From Verrucomicrobia bacterium UBA1263 (GTDB lineage Bacteria; Verrucomicrobiota; Verrucomicrobiia; Limisphaerales; UBA1412), in NCBI GenBank assembly GCA_002308515.1, contig DBVN01000069.1:1-16381 (forward strand): a DNA stretch of 16,381 nt, read 5' to 3'. Positions 1-7,295 of this stretch are shown here, one piece after another (position 1 is the first letter of the stretch; each line of letters begins with the position of its first letter). Under the pieces are notes generated by a model. It worked only from the letters and a program-made list of their open reading frames with translations. It ran no database searches and was not told the origin of the DNA. The translations under genes and the position numbers were made by a program.

Positions 1-3000
1 CGGATGCCTTCGCTGACCGGGAAGTCGAGGGTCAGACCCTCCACGCCGTCAATGGTGAAGACCGCGTTTTCGCCGTCCATCACCACAGTAACGATGTGCT
101 GTCCCTTGTCTTTGAAGTTCGCGAACGCGGCAACCGTATTGGGAGCGCCGTTGTCCTTGTCATTAGGACCACCGGTCTTCTTGTTCCAGCCCCAGCCAAT
201 GTAACCCGGAGCGTTGTCACTGCTGTCGGAGAACTGGATCCACTTGCTGTGATCCTCATTGCTGAGGATGATAGCGCAGCGGGCACCGGTCGCGCCGGCG
301 GCGATGCTGAAGCTCTCGCGATCCACCATCATCGTCAGCGGATTATCCGCGCTGGCGGTGAAGAGCTGATCCGCGTAGAACGTGCGGCCGCCCCAGTAAT
401 TGTCTGTCAGCTTGAAGCTCAGATCTAAACCGTTGTTGACAGTGTATTCCAACGTACCGTTGCCGTTCGGATTGCTGGCTTCATACGGAGTCGCGTCGAT
501 CACCCAGCCCTCTCCCAGTTCCGGACCTTTGAAGTAGTCTGAGAAGAGGAGATTACCCTCGATCAGAGCCAGTTTGGCCGGAGCGCTGGTCACCGTTCCG
601 GAGACATTGCTGACTTCGACCGTGTACTCACCGACATCAGCCGATGTAGTCACAGGAATGGTGTAAGTCGGATCACTGATGTATTCGATCGGCGTGCCGT
701 CTTTGAACCAAGTGTAGATCAGATCGCCGCCTGTGGCCACGACCGTGAAGCTCACGGGCTGTCCCTCAGCTACCAGCACATCGGCCGGATTCATTACGAT
801 CTCCGGCGGATTCGGAGCCGGGATGTCTGTGCCGTAGATCTTCACATTGTTGAATGTGGAAGCGGTATTGTCACCGGCCTGGCGTGCATACACACCAAAG
901 CTGAAGTGGATATCTTCTGTAACCGGGAAGTCCAGAGTCGCACCCAGGACATCATCCAGATACACAGCAACGGTGCCTCCATCGGCAACCAGTTTGATGT
1001 AGTGATGACCTTTATCGGTCACGCCGGAGAAGGCATCGATCACATTGGCCGCGCCTGTGGCTTTATCATTGGCCGCGCCGGTCAGCTTGTTCCAGCCCCA
1101 GCCTTTATAGGCGCTGCTGTCGCAGGATTCAGAAATAAGGACCCACTTGGAGTGGTCACCCGTACCGATACCGATAGAGCAGCGTCCGCCGGTGGCACCT
1201 TCCGCATAGTAGAATGATTCACGATCAACGATCAGGGTCAGCGGATTCAGTTTGCTGGCCTTGTAACCTTCCTTGGTGTAGTAAGCGGCACCGCCCCAAT
1301 AATTCTCTGTCAGGGTGAAGTCCATCATCACACCGTAACCCGGATAGACACCCAGATCACCGGTAGCAGCCGGATACTGAGAGACCTCAAAACCATTGCG
1401 GTCCAGCGTCCAGACATTTTCATCCATATCATAGAAATATTCATCCAGAAGAAGTTCACCATTATCAATGATATCAACGGTAACGGTGTCTATCGTCTGG
1501 ACATAATCTTTATCATTCGTGATGGTAAAGAATGTACTGCCGGCAGCGACTTTCTTCACGTTGACCGCTACCGGGTCAGGTGAAGAAGCATTGAGAGTAA
1601 TGACTTTGGTCGCGCCTGTATCAAAGGCCGCCACGTTCGTGTCATCCATCGTCAGGGTGATCTGAGTTCCGGCTTCGCGAATGACTTTGGAGGTAAAGAA
1701 GAACACCTGATCTTCATCCGGGGTATCCGGACCGATAGCCAGACTCATGCTCTCAGGGCTGACATTGATAGTCGGCACACCATAGACATAAACATCACTG
1801 AACTGGCATTCCACATGGTTGTTGACCTTGTAGGCCATAGCACCCAACTCCAGCATGATCGCGCTGGCCGCGAAGCTCATGGAACCGCCGTAAGTATCAT
1901 CCACATAGACATAGACATTCTTGCCATCGATCAGCATACGGACACGATGCCAGCCGTTATCCAGGAAGCGGTCCATATTGAGGACCTTGGCCGTTGTGCC
2001 GAAGTCATAACCCGGCACCATGTTCCAGCCGCTCTTGTCGCCGCGGAAATAACCGAAGGAGCAAGCCGCGCCGCTGTCAGCGTTGACGATATTGCCCAGA
2101 ACGCAGATGGAAGAACCTAAACCGGCTATGGGACCCTGGGTGTATTCAAACACGATCGGATTGTTCTCAGTCGGATAGAAAGTCTCGGTGACCTGTTCCA
2201 CCTCGACCGGATAGTTTTCGGTAGCGCAGTCAAAGGAACCCTTCATGGTAGTATCATCAATCACACCAAAGCTGATGTTCTTGGCAGAACCACCTGCACC
2301 GGGACGGCTGATCTGTACCCACTTGGATGAAGCGATCGTACCGCTGCTGAAATCATCAACAAAAAGAGTGTCCGGAGTGGGATAAACTCTGACTTTCGCG
2401 CTGGGGATAGTCAGCCAGTCCAGATCGGCAGACAATTTGATCGTGGTCTGTCCAACAGCATTGCCGGCGATACTGACATATTTGGTCAGCTCACCGTTTT
2501 GCTCGAAAACGATTTCCGTTTCTTCAGGAGAAGCGATGCCCGGATCCTCAGAAGTCAGAGTCACCGTCACGTCAGAAGCAGCCAATGCTTCTTCCGGCAG
2601 TGTGACCTCCAGGTTTGCCTTAAAGTCTCCGAAAGCAGGATAAGTCCTGACTGTGGAAGGAGATATATTTCCTGTTGGATAAGCGGACTTGAAGTTTTCC
2701 ACCTTCACACTGTTGATGGCACCGTGACCGGAAGCACCCTCTTCACGGGCATAGAAGCCCAGCTCGATGTACATTGGATCATTGCAGACCCAGGAAGTGG
2801 AAGCGATCTGAGTACCATTCAAGTACATGGTCAGAGATACACCGTTGTAAACGACTTCCAGAACAGCGGCAGCGTCGCTGTCAATGCCCACCTTGGTGCC
2901 GGAAGCGCCCTTGGCCACATTGTACTGCCAGCCGCTTTCACCACGGTTGTTGCGGATCGCGAAGAACTTGGAATTGTCCGCATTGCGCAGGATCAAACCG

Positions 3001-4364
3001 GCGCAGAAAGCCACACCGTTCTCTCTGACGATCTGGTCGAAATCAACCGTGATCTTCAGGGATGTTTCGGTGCTGCCCAGGAAGGTCTGCTTGCTCAGCA
3101 AGCTCTTGCCGCCCCAGTAGTTCTTGGTCGCCACCATATTTTCAGTGACCAGCTGGCCGTTCTTCACACCGAAGAAATCCTCACTGGTGTAACCGGTCTC
3201 GTAACCGGCATCACTGACGACCCAGAGGTCTGTATTGATGGAATCACCATCGAAGTTGTCTTCCATCTTCACGCCTTCGGCCTCCGGGCAGGTCACCGTC
3301 AGAGGAGCTTTCACCCAAAGATCATCGGAACCGGTCATTTCAATAGTCGCTCTGCCGGAAGCGATAGAGAAGACTTCGATGTCTTTCTCTGTCTCACCTT
3401 TGGCAAAACTGAGAGTCGTGACTGTCACTCCGCCTTCAAAGGTCAGTTTGGTCGGATCACCGCTGGTCAATGTGACTGTAGCCGGTGTCGCGTCCTCGGA
3501 AATCTTGACAGTAGCCGTGTAACTGGTTCCTTCCGGAATGTTTACATTGCTCTTTTCAAAATAGACTGTGTTCAGCGAGGAAACCGTCAGCGGTCCGAAA
3601 GCACCGTTCACATAGTCACCCAGTCCGCTGTCGCTTTTCGGAGCGCGGGCATACACGCCCATACCCACCGCGATATTCTCGCTGAAGTTCAAACGGATGG
3701 ATCCGCCGTAAACCCACTTGGGATCCGCGGCGTTGGGATCCTGCATATAGAACCACGCATTGGAGCCATCAGCGGCAATGCGCAGATTCAGATCACCATG
3801 CACATTCTCCGCAAAAATGCTGTTGAACGCTGGAATATCATAACCTACTCCGCCCGGATTATTGACAGGATAATCCACAGAGGTTCCGGAGTAAGGATTG
3901 TAACCCCAGTTGCATTCACCCCAGTCATCAGAGATCAGGAGCCATTTGGATTTATCCGGCGCGATCAGCCAGATGCCGGTACGCGTAGCGGAACCGCTGA
4001 CTATGGATTGCTCATGGAAAGCGCGGCTCGTTTCCACCACCAGAACTTTATCCGTACTGGCCGTGAAAGTCGGCACCGTCACCAGAGAATAACCGGCCCA
4101 CCAGCCTTTGAGGTCACCTTCTCCATTATTTTCACCTTCGATATAAAGGCGGTTATCACCGCCGCCCGCATAGAATTTAAAGGTTCCTTTACAATCACTG
4201 TAAATACCTGAACCAAAACATCCATCGTCAGCTCTCCAACGGTTCGCGTCCAGCTCTTCCGGAGAAGAGACAGGATCGCTCCAGTCTTCTGTGAACAGCA
4301 CTTCGGCCTGCGTCATGATCGCGGCACTCATCAGCGCTGTCAGGAACATCAATTTTTTGTTCAT
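1..4364 (-). CDS. Giant secreted multi-module LamG-like/Ig-like protein (partial, C-terminus off the left edge)
   Basis: The frame is open from an ATG at 4364 to the window edge, giving 1,454 residues without a stop. Residues 1-20 form a signal peptide ending in TQA before E21. Five concanavalin/LamG-like modules follow, at roughly 22-255, 366-555, 667-860, 965-1175 and 1268 onward. The first three are separated by beta-rich spacers resembling Calx-beta or bacterial Ig-like domains. The fourth spacer (about 1183-1268) is Ig-like, with a Tyr-Thr-Trp core and a DVGEYTVEVSN strand but no cysteine pair. Recurrent motifs are NYWGG (modules 2, 4, 5), SKW or SKF (1, 2, 4, 5) and VYAR or FYAR (1, 2, 4). 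Modules 4 and 5 are the closest pair. No enzyme active site is apparent. Glycan binding or adhesion is inferred from the architecture. The missing C-terminus may carry a sorting signal. No Shine-Dalgarno sequence precedes the start. Confidence 0.85.
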   Translation of the reverse strand, partial: MNKKLMFLTALMSAAIMTQAEVLFTEDWSDPVSSPEELDANRWRADDGCFGSGIYSDCKGTFKFYAGGGDNRLYIEGENNGEGDLKGWWAGYSLVTVPTFTASTDKVLVVETSRAFHEQSIVSGSATRTGIWLIAPDKSKWLLISDDWGECNWGYNPYSGTSVDYPVNNPGGVGYDIPAFNSIFAENVHGDLNLRIAADGSNAWFYMQDPNAADPKWVYGGSIRLNFSENIAVGMGVYARAPKSDSGLGDYVNGAFGPLTVSSLNTVYFEKSNVNIPEGTSYTATVKISEDATPATVTLTSGDPTKLTFEGGVTVTTLSFAKGETEKDIEVFSIASGRATIEMTGSDDLWVKAPLTVTCPEAEGVKMEDNFDGDSINTDLWVVSDAGYETGYTSEDFFGVKNGQLVTENMVATKNYWGGKSLLSKQTFLGSTETSLKITVDFDQIVRENGVAFCAGLILRNADNSKFFAIRNNRGESGWQYNVAKGASGTKVGIDSDAAAVLEVVYNGVSLTMYLNGTQIASTSWVCNDPMYIELGFYAREEGASGHGAINSVKVENFKSAYPTGNISPSTVRTYPAFGDFKANLEVTLPEEALAASDVTVTLTSEDPGIASPEETEIVFEQNGELTKYVSIAGNAVGQTTIKLSADLDWLTIPSAKVRVYPTPDTLFVDDFSSGTIASSKWVQISRPGAGGSAKNISFGVIDDTTMKGSFDCATENYPVEVEQVTETFYPTENNPIVFEYTQGPIAGLGSSICVLGNIVNADSGAACSFGYFRGDKSGWNMVPGYDFGTTAKVLNMDRFLDNGWHRVRMLIDGKNVYVYVDDTYGGSMSFAASAIMLELGAMAYKVNNHVECQFSDVYVYGVPTINVSPESMSLAIGPDTPDEDQVFFFTSKVIREAGTQITLTMDDTNVAAFDTGATKVITLNASSPDPVAVNVKKVAAGSTFFTITNDKDYVQTIDTVTVDIIDNGELLLDEYFYDMDENVWTLDRNGFEVSQYPAATGDLGVYPGYGVMMDFTLTENYWGGAAYYTKEGYKASKLNPLTLIVDRESFYYAEGATGGRCSIGIGTGDHSKWVLISESCDSSAYKGWGWNKLTGAANDKATGAANVIDAFSGVTDKGHHYIKLVADGGTVAVYLDDVLGATLDFPVTEDIHFSFGVYARQAGDNTASTFNNVKIYGTDIPAPNPPEIVMNPADVLVAEGQPVSFTVVATGGDLIYTWFKDGTPIEYISDPTYTIPVTTSADVGEYTVEVSNVSGTVTSAPAKLALIEGNLLFSDYFKGPELGEGWVIDATPYEASNPNGNGTLEYTVNNGLDLSFKLTDNYWGGRTFYADQLFTASADNPLTMMVDRESFSIAAGATGARCAIILSNEDHSKWIQFSDSSDNAPGYIGWGWNKKTGGPNDKDNGAPNTVAAFANFKDKGQHIVTVVMDGENAVFTIDGVEGLTLDFPVSEGI

Positions 4365-4524
4365 TGTATTTTTATTGTTTTCTTGTTTGATATCAACAAA
4401 TTACGAAAGAAAAAACTCTTTCTTTTCCAAAAAGGTTTTAGCGAAAACCCTCTCAGACGTAACAACAAGGGAGAGTATCCGTTATTTTACACGGAAAAGC
4501 AACCTCTTTTATCCCAAAATCATC

Positions 4525-4553
4525 ATTAGAAATCCAAAAGTCATTTAAAACAA
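4525..4553 (-). promoter_or_regulatory. Candidate sigma-70-type promoter for the LamG-like gene
   Basis: On the minus strand TTGTTT (4553-4548) and TCTAAT (4530-4525) are separated by 17 bases, upstream of the start at 4364. This predicts a 5' leader of about 150 nt. The region is AT-rich, so chance matches are likely. Hairpin GGTTTT-AGCG-AAAACC at 4434-4449 would lie in the leader. Confidence 0.25.
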
Positions 4554-4584
4554 CAAATAATATCCTTAACAATAATGACTTATT

Positions 4585-4637
4585 GTAGAGATGAGCGACC
4601 CGCTCATCTCGGAGACGCGAGAATCTCGCGTATCTAC
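4585..4637. repeat. REP/MITE-like double-hairpin palindromic element
   Basis: A short GC-rich block in an AT-rich gap contains two adjacent hairpins. The first has a perfect 10-bp stem (4588-4597 with 4601-4610, loop ACC). The second is ACGCGAG (4615-4621) with CTCGCGT (4625-4631), loop AAT. GTAGA at 4585-4589 and its complement TCTAC at 4633-4637 could close both into a three-way junction. The architecture resembles dispersed intergenic palindromic repeats. Only one copy is visible, so dispersal is not shown. Confidence 0.5.
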
Positions 4638-4723
4638 GGAACATATTGATTTTGAATATGTTTTGATAAAAATTAAAATCCTAATGGCGATTTTGGGTTT
4701 ATCTATAAAATACTCTCTCCCTC

Positions 4724-4831
4724 AAAAAAAGAACTGCCGTCTCACTCGAGACGGCAGCGCATAATGAACATAATGAATATACAAAACGGATACATTTATG
4801 GAGACACTTAAAGTGCCTCAACGTATCAGCG
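4724..4831 (-). ncRNA. Putative small RNA gene, copy 1
   Basis: On the minus strand a GATAAT -10 box (4843-4838) lies 17 bases from a weak TTGCAT -35 (4866-4861) under an A/T-rich upstream tract. Transcription from about 4831 would give a ~108-nt RNA. It would have a 5' hairpin (4801-4819, including one G-U pair that exists only in minus-strand RNA), an unpaired U-rich linker, and a perfect 10-bp terminator stem (4734-4743 with 4748-4757) followed by a U-run. No recognised RNA family. The RNA is inferred from architecture and from the second copy; expression is not shown. Confidence 0.35.
4734..4757 (-). terminator. Intrinsic terminator (minus strand), unit 1
   Basis: A perfect 10-bp stem, CTGCCGTCTC with GAGACGGCAG, surrounds a 4-nt loop. 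On the minus strand it is followed by TTC and seven T residues (4730-4724). The plus-strand side has no T-run, so orientation is clear. Confidence 0.8.
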
Positions 4832-4910
4832 GGAATTATTATCCGACTTTTTCAAACGGAATGCAATATTTTTGTTAGTAAAAAAATCTTTTTTTTGCTG
4901 TTTAAAAAAA

Positions 4911-4934
4911 CTGCCGTTTCACTCGAAACGCCAG
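4911..4934 (-). terminator. Intrinsic terminator (minus strand), unit 2
   Basis: CTGCCGTTTC pairs with GAAACGCCAG except for one internal mismatch, around the same 4-nt loop as unit 1. Seven T residues follow on the minus strand (4910-4904). Relative to unit 1, one C-G pair has become T-A on both sides, a compensatory change. Confidence 0.65.
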
Positions 4935-4982
4935 CCAATGAATATAATGAATATACAAAACGATACAACATAAAAGCACTTG

Positions 4983-4996
4983 TGAAAGCGCTTTCA
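4983..4996. promoter_or_regulatory. Perfect 14-bp palindrome resembling a LacI/GalR-family (cre-type) operator
   Basis: TGAAAGCGCTTTCA is perfectly symmetric around a central CG, the form of operators bound by LacI-family regulators such as CcpA. It begins about 11 bases downstream of the predicted start near 5007, a position suited to a transcription block. The corresponding dyad in copy 1 (CACTTAAAGTG, 4805-4815) lacks the central CG. No regulator gene is present in the window. Confidence 0.4.
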
Positions 4997-5080
4997 GCAT
5001 ATCAGCAAGGACTATTATCCGATTTTTTCACTGAAACGCAATATTTTTGTTAGTAAAAAATCTTTTTGGCAGATTAAAAA

Positions 5081-5108
5081 AAGACTGCCGCGCTCCGGCG
5101 GCAGTCTT
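5081..5108 (-). terminator. Intrinsic terminator of the pseudopilin-like gene
   Basis: AAGACTGCCGC (5081-5091) pairs perfectly with GCGGCAGTCTT (5098-5108) around a 6-nt loop. On the minus strand the stem runs into a T-run (5082-5076). It begins 45 bases beyond the stop codon at 5154 and should end that transcript. Confidence 0.8.
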
Positions 5109-5153
5109 AATAAGCTCGATGTTTTTGTTTGTTTAGGAATTTATGACAAAAGT

Positions 5154-5945
5154 CTAATTATTATAAAGCCTTGTGGCAGTATGCTCCTGTATCTTCTTTA
5201 GATCCTGATTATCCGGTGAAGAGGTCGGATTCGTCGTGATCTTCATTGTGCGGGGATCCTTCCAGCGGAAAGCTTCCGCGTGACCGTCAGCAAAACTGAA
5301 CGCGCCGCCGCTATTATGACGGGTCGCGGGGAAATTGTAGAAGTTATTGCCCTTGGGCGAGAAGCCAAAGTGACCGTCCTCAATGGAGAGTTCATGCTCG
5401 TCCACAAAGACGTATTCCACAGAAGGTCTTCTGATGTCAGAGCTTTTCTTGTTCAGCTGATATTCACCGGAACGGCTTTGTCCCTGTTCGTATCCGACAT
5501 CCGCGCCATTCATATAACAGTTCATGGCATAACTGCGGATACGGCGGAAAGGCTTGCCGTTGAAGCTGACCATATACTGATCAGCGGGACAGCGATAGAT
5601 CTGGACCGCTTTGTTATAAGGCCAGAGCTGTCCGGCTTTAATATAAGCATCATTAGTGGAGTCTGTTATACGTTCACTCTCCAGTCCCATGAGACCGTTG
5701 ATCCAGCAGTCATTCGTGGTAGCGGCGGCATAGCTCTGAAGATTGGGGATCAGTTTATCGTCATTATCCTGAGACCACATCATAGATGCCAGCTGCAGCT
5801 GTTTTAAGTTGCTGACGCACTGGGTCTGCTGAGCTTTAGATTTAGCTTTGGACAAAGCCGGAAGGATCATTCCAGCCAGAATAGCGATGATGGCGATGAC
5901 CACCAGGAGTTCGATCAATGTAAAAGCGCTAGTTTTTTTATTCAT
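5154..5945 (-). CDS. Type II secretion/type IV pilin-like protein with H-X9-DG domain
   Basis: The 263-residue protein starts MNKKTSA-FTLIELL, a prepilin leader cut before F8 with the conserved Glu at +5 (E12) and a hydrophobic helix to about residue 31. The C-terminal part contains H210, nine residues, then D220-G221. This is the H-X9-DG motif of pseudopilin-like proteins that are numerous in Lentisphaerota, Verrucomicrobiota and Planctomycetes. The frame is open further upstream to 6065, but the start at 5945 is preferred: GGAGGA sits eight bases before it, the clearest ribosome binding site in the window, and only this start puts the leader at the N-terminus. No other pilus or secretion gene is adjacent, as is usual for these scattered proteins. 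Its exact role is unknown. The gene ends at the terminator at 5081-5108. Confidence 0.9.
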   Translation of the reverse strand: MNKKTSAFTLIELLVVIAIIAILAGMILPALSKAKSKAQQTQCVSNLKQLQLASMMWSQDNDDKLIPNLQSYAAATTNDCWINGLMGLESERITDSTNDAYIKAGQLWPYNKAVQIYRCPADQYMVSFNGKPFRRIRSYAMNCYMNGADVGYEQGQSRSGEYQLNKKSSDIRRPSVEYVFVDEHELSIEDGHFGFSPKGNNFYNFPATRHNSGGAFSFADGHAEAFRWKDPRTMKITTNPTSSPDNQDLKKIQEHTATRLYNN

Positions 5946-6078
5946 TTTCAATTCCTCCGACGAGGTAATATAACAACCCTTAGTCTGCTCGAATTTTGAC
6001 CATAAATCAACATTTCCTTCAAATAAAAATAAAAAAAAACACCAAAAAATTTCAAAATCTTCCAAAAACAGGTTCCGC

Positions 6079-6107
6079 TTGACCTTTCGGCTGTTTTCTT
6101 ATAGAAT
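6079..6107 (+). promoter_or_regulatory. Sigma-70-type promoter of the EEP-family lipoprotein gene
   Basis: TTGACC (6079-6084) and TAGAAT (6102-6107) are separated by 17 bases, and each matches the consensus at five of six positions. The expected start, six to nine bases further on, falls at about 6114-6116, practically on the ATG at 6116. That would make the mRNA leaderless. Confidence 0.7.
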
Positions 6108-6115
6108 GTTTGTGT

Positions 6116-7189
6116 ATGAAGAAGTTCGTCTTTTTTGCTCTTTCATTGGTGATCCCCCTGCTGGGAGGATGTTGTTCGACCTGCTGCCACAAGTCTGAAC
6201 CTCAAACGATGAGTGTCCTGTCCTTTAACATCTGGCAGGAAGGCACCCGTGTGGAGAATGGTTTTGAGTATATCGCGGACAATATCGCGAAGCTCCAGCC
6301 GGATATCGTGGCCTTTGCCGAAGTGCGCAATTATAACGATACCGACTTTATCGCCCGTATCATCGAGGCGCTGGGCCAGCGCGGCCAGACCTATTACGGT
6401 CAGAAAAGTGTCAGTACGGGTATCATTTCCCGCTATCCCATTGAAAAACAGGAATTCATATCTCCCTGGACAAACGCGGACAGAGGATCAGCCACCAAGG
6501 CACTGATCCATGTGGGAGATGTGCCGGTGGCTTTCTATGCCCTGCATTTGGACTACAGGCATTATTCTTCTTTCTTTCCGCGCGCTTATGACGCTAACTC
6601 CTTCAAAGAACTGCCGGACGGCCCTATCACCGATGTGCAGAAAATGTGGGATGACAATCATGCCAGCTACCGCGACGAGATCGTGGAAATGGTGATCAAA
6701 GACGCTAATACCGAAAAAGATAAAGGGAATCAGATATTCATCTGCGGCGATTTCAATGAGCCGTCGCATCTGGACTGGCAGGAAGATACAAAGGATCTTT
6801 TTGAACACAGAGGCGTGGTCATCGACTGGGAAAATTCCAAGAAGATCACAGACGCGGGCTATATCGATTCCTACCGTGAAGTGTACCCTGACCCGGTCAC
6901 CCATCCGGGATTCACTTTCCCGTCCAATAATCCTGCCGTGGAGGTGAATGCTCTGGCCTGGGCGCCTAAAGCCGATGAACGCGACCGCATTGATTTCATC
7001 TACTATTCACCCGGCAAGTATATCAAGAAAGTGCAGGACTCCTATCTGGTCGCGCCCTACAGCGACATCGTCCGCGGTGAAAGAACTGCGTACACCGGCC
7101 AGGATCAGTTCATTGAACCGGTCAACGGCTGGCCCACCGATCACCGCGCGGTGCTGACTGTCTTTGAGAAGAAAAAACACCATAAGTAA
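6116..7189 (+). CDS. Lipoprotein of the endonuclease/exonuclease/phosphatase (DNase I-like) family
   Basis: The 357-residue product begins with a lipoprotein signal, LLGG-C19, so it is probably membrane-anchored outside the cytoplasm. The EEP motifs follow in order: LSFNIW with N38, DIVAFAEV with the metal-binding E69, ALHLDYR with H144, GDFNEPSH with D212 and N214, DRIDF with D293, and TDHR with D342-H343. All expected catalytic positions are present, so a metal-dependent phosphodiesterase or phosphatase is likely. The substrate (nucleic acid, phospholipid or sugar phosphate) cannot be told. The ATG at 6116 is chosen over TTG at 6110 because it fits the signal peptide. No Shine-Dalgarno sequence is present. 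The gene is divergent from the pseudopilin gene and stands alone. Confidence 0.88.
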   Translation: MKKFVFFALSLVIPLLGGCCSTCCHKSEPQTMSVLSFNIWQEGTRVENGFEYIADNIAKLQPDIVAFAEVRNYNDTDFIARIIEALGQRGQTYYGQKSVSTGIISRYPIEKQEFISPWTNADRGSATKALIHVGDVPVAFYALHLDYRHYSSFFPRAYDANSFKELPDGPITDVQKMWDDNHASYRDEIVEMVIKDANTEKDKGNQIFICGDFNEPSHLDWQEDTKDLFEHRGVVIDWENSKKITDAGYIDSYREVYPDPVTHPGFTFPSNNPAVEVNALAWAPKADERDRIDFIYYSPGKYIKKVQDSYLVAPYSDIVRGERTAYTGQDQFIEPVNGWPTDHRAVLTVFEKKKHHK

Positions 7190-7233
7190 AACTAAAACAA
7201 TTACTAGCAGAAAAACTTCTCTGAAAAATATTT

Positions 7234-7262
7234 TTTACAAATTTTGAGTGATTTGATATTTT
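7234..7262 (+). promoter_or_regulatory. Candidate promoter of the PEP-CTERM gene pair
   Basis: TTTACA (7234-7239) lies 17 bases from TATTTT (7257-7262) in an A/T-rich stretch between the lipoprotein gene and the first PEP-CTERM gene. A start near 7269 would place the hairpin at 7273-7295 at the very 5' end of the RNA. Confidence 0.4.
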
Positions 7263-7272
7263 TTGGAGACTG

Positions 7273-7295
7273 CTCTGGTTCATGGTGAACCGGAG
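7273..7295 (+). promoter_or_regulatory. 5' leader hairpin overlapping the only Shine-Dalgarno-like sequence of the PEP-CTERM genes
   Basis: CTCTGGTTCA (7273-7282) pairs with TGAACCGGAG (7286-7295) around the loop TGG. The stem is 10 bp, and its one U-G pair is valid in plus-strand RNA. The 3' arm contains most of GGAGG (7292-7296), so folding would hide it. GGAGG is 18 bases from the ATG at 7315, which is unusually far. Confidence 0.5.

Larger units (their letters stand above)
4904..5007 (-). ncRNA. Putative small RNA gene, copy 2
   Basis: This copy has the same architecture as copy 1. A GATAAT -10 (5019-5014) sits 16 bases from TTGCGT (5041-5036) below an A/T-rich tract. The predicted start is near 5007. 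A 9-bp hairpin (4973-4981 with 4986-4994) again contains one pair that is G-U only on the minus strand. The linker matches copy 1, and the RNA ends in a terminator hairpin (4911-4934) and seven U residues. The hairpin overlaps the 14-bp palindrome TGAAAGCGCTTTCA, which could instead be a repressor operator. Expected length is about 104 nt. No known family recognised. Confidence 0.35.
4724..5072 (-). repeat. Two diverged tandem copies of a ~175-bp intergenic unit
   Basis: Copy 1 spans about 4724-4900 and copy 2 about 4901-5072. Shared blocks keep the same order: a terminator-like hairpin with loop ACTC on the plus strand, a TAATGAATATACAAAACG block (from 4771 and 4945), a dyad, ATTATCCGA, and a 23-base identical run starting at 4863 and 5038. 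Sequence between the blocks has diverged, while both hairpins are kept with partly compensatory changes. There is no coding potential. Confidence 0.8.

Noticed and set aside
2499..4211. 570-codon plus-strand open frame
   Set aside because: It lies opposite the LamG-like gene, has no exported or known-domain pattern and a low-complexity His/Arg/Gly-rich composition. The minus-strand frame has a signal peptide and repeated modules.
4453..4644. 63-codon minus-strand open frame in the intergenic gap
   Set aside because: It runs through the double-hairpin element, has no ribosome binding site and no protein-like features.
4724..5072. CRISPR array or transposon ends as an explanation of the tandem repeats
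   Set aside because: There are only two long, diverged copies, with no short identical repeats separated by unique spacers, no inverted termini and no transposase.
5280..5807. 175-codon plus-strand open frame
   Set aside because: It is antisense to the pseudopilin-like gene, which has a prepilin leader, an H-X9-DG motif and a good ribosome binding site.
5946..6065. 40-residue N-terminal extension of the pseudopilin-like protein
   Set aside because: It would bury the prepilin leader. GGAGGA precedes the internal ATG at 5945, so this stretch is upstream leader DNA.
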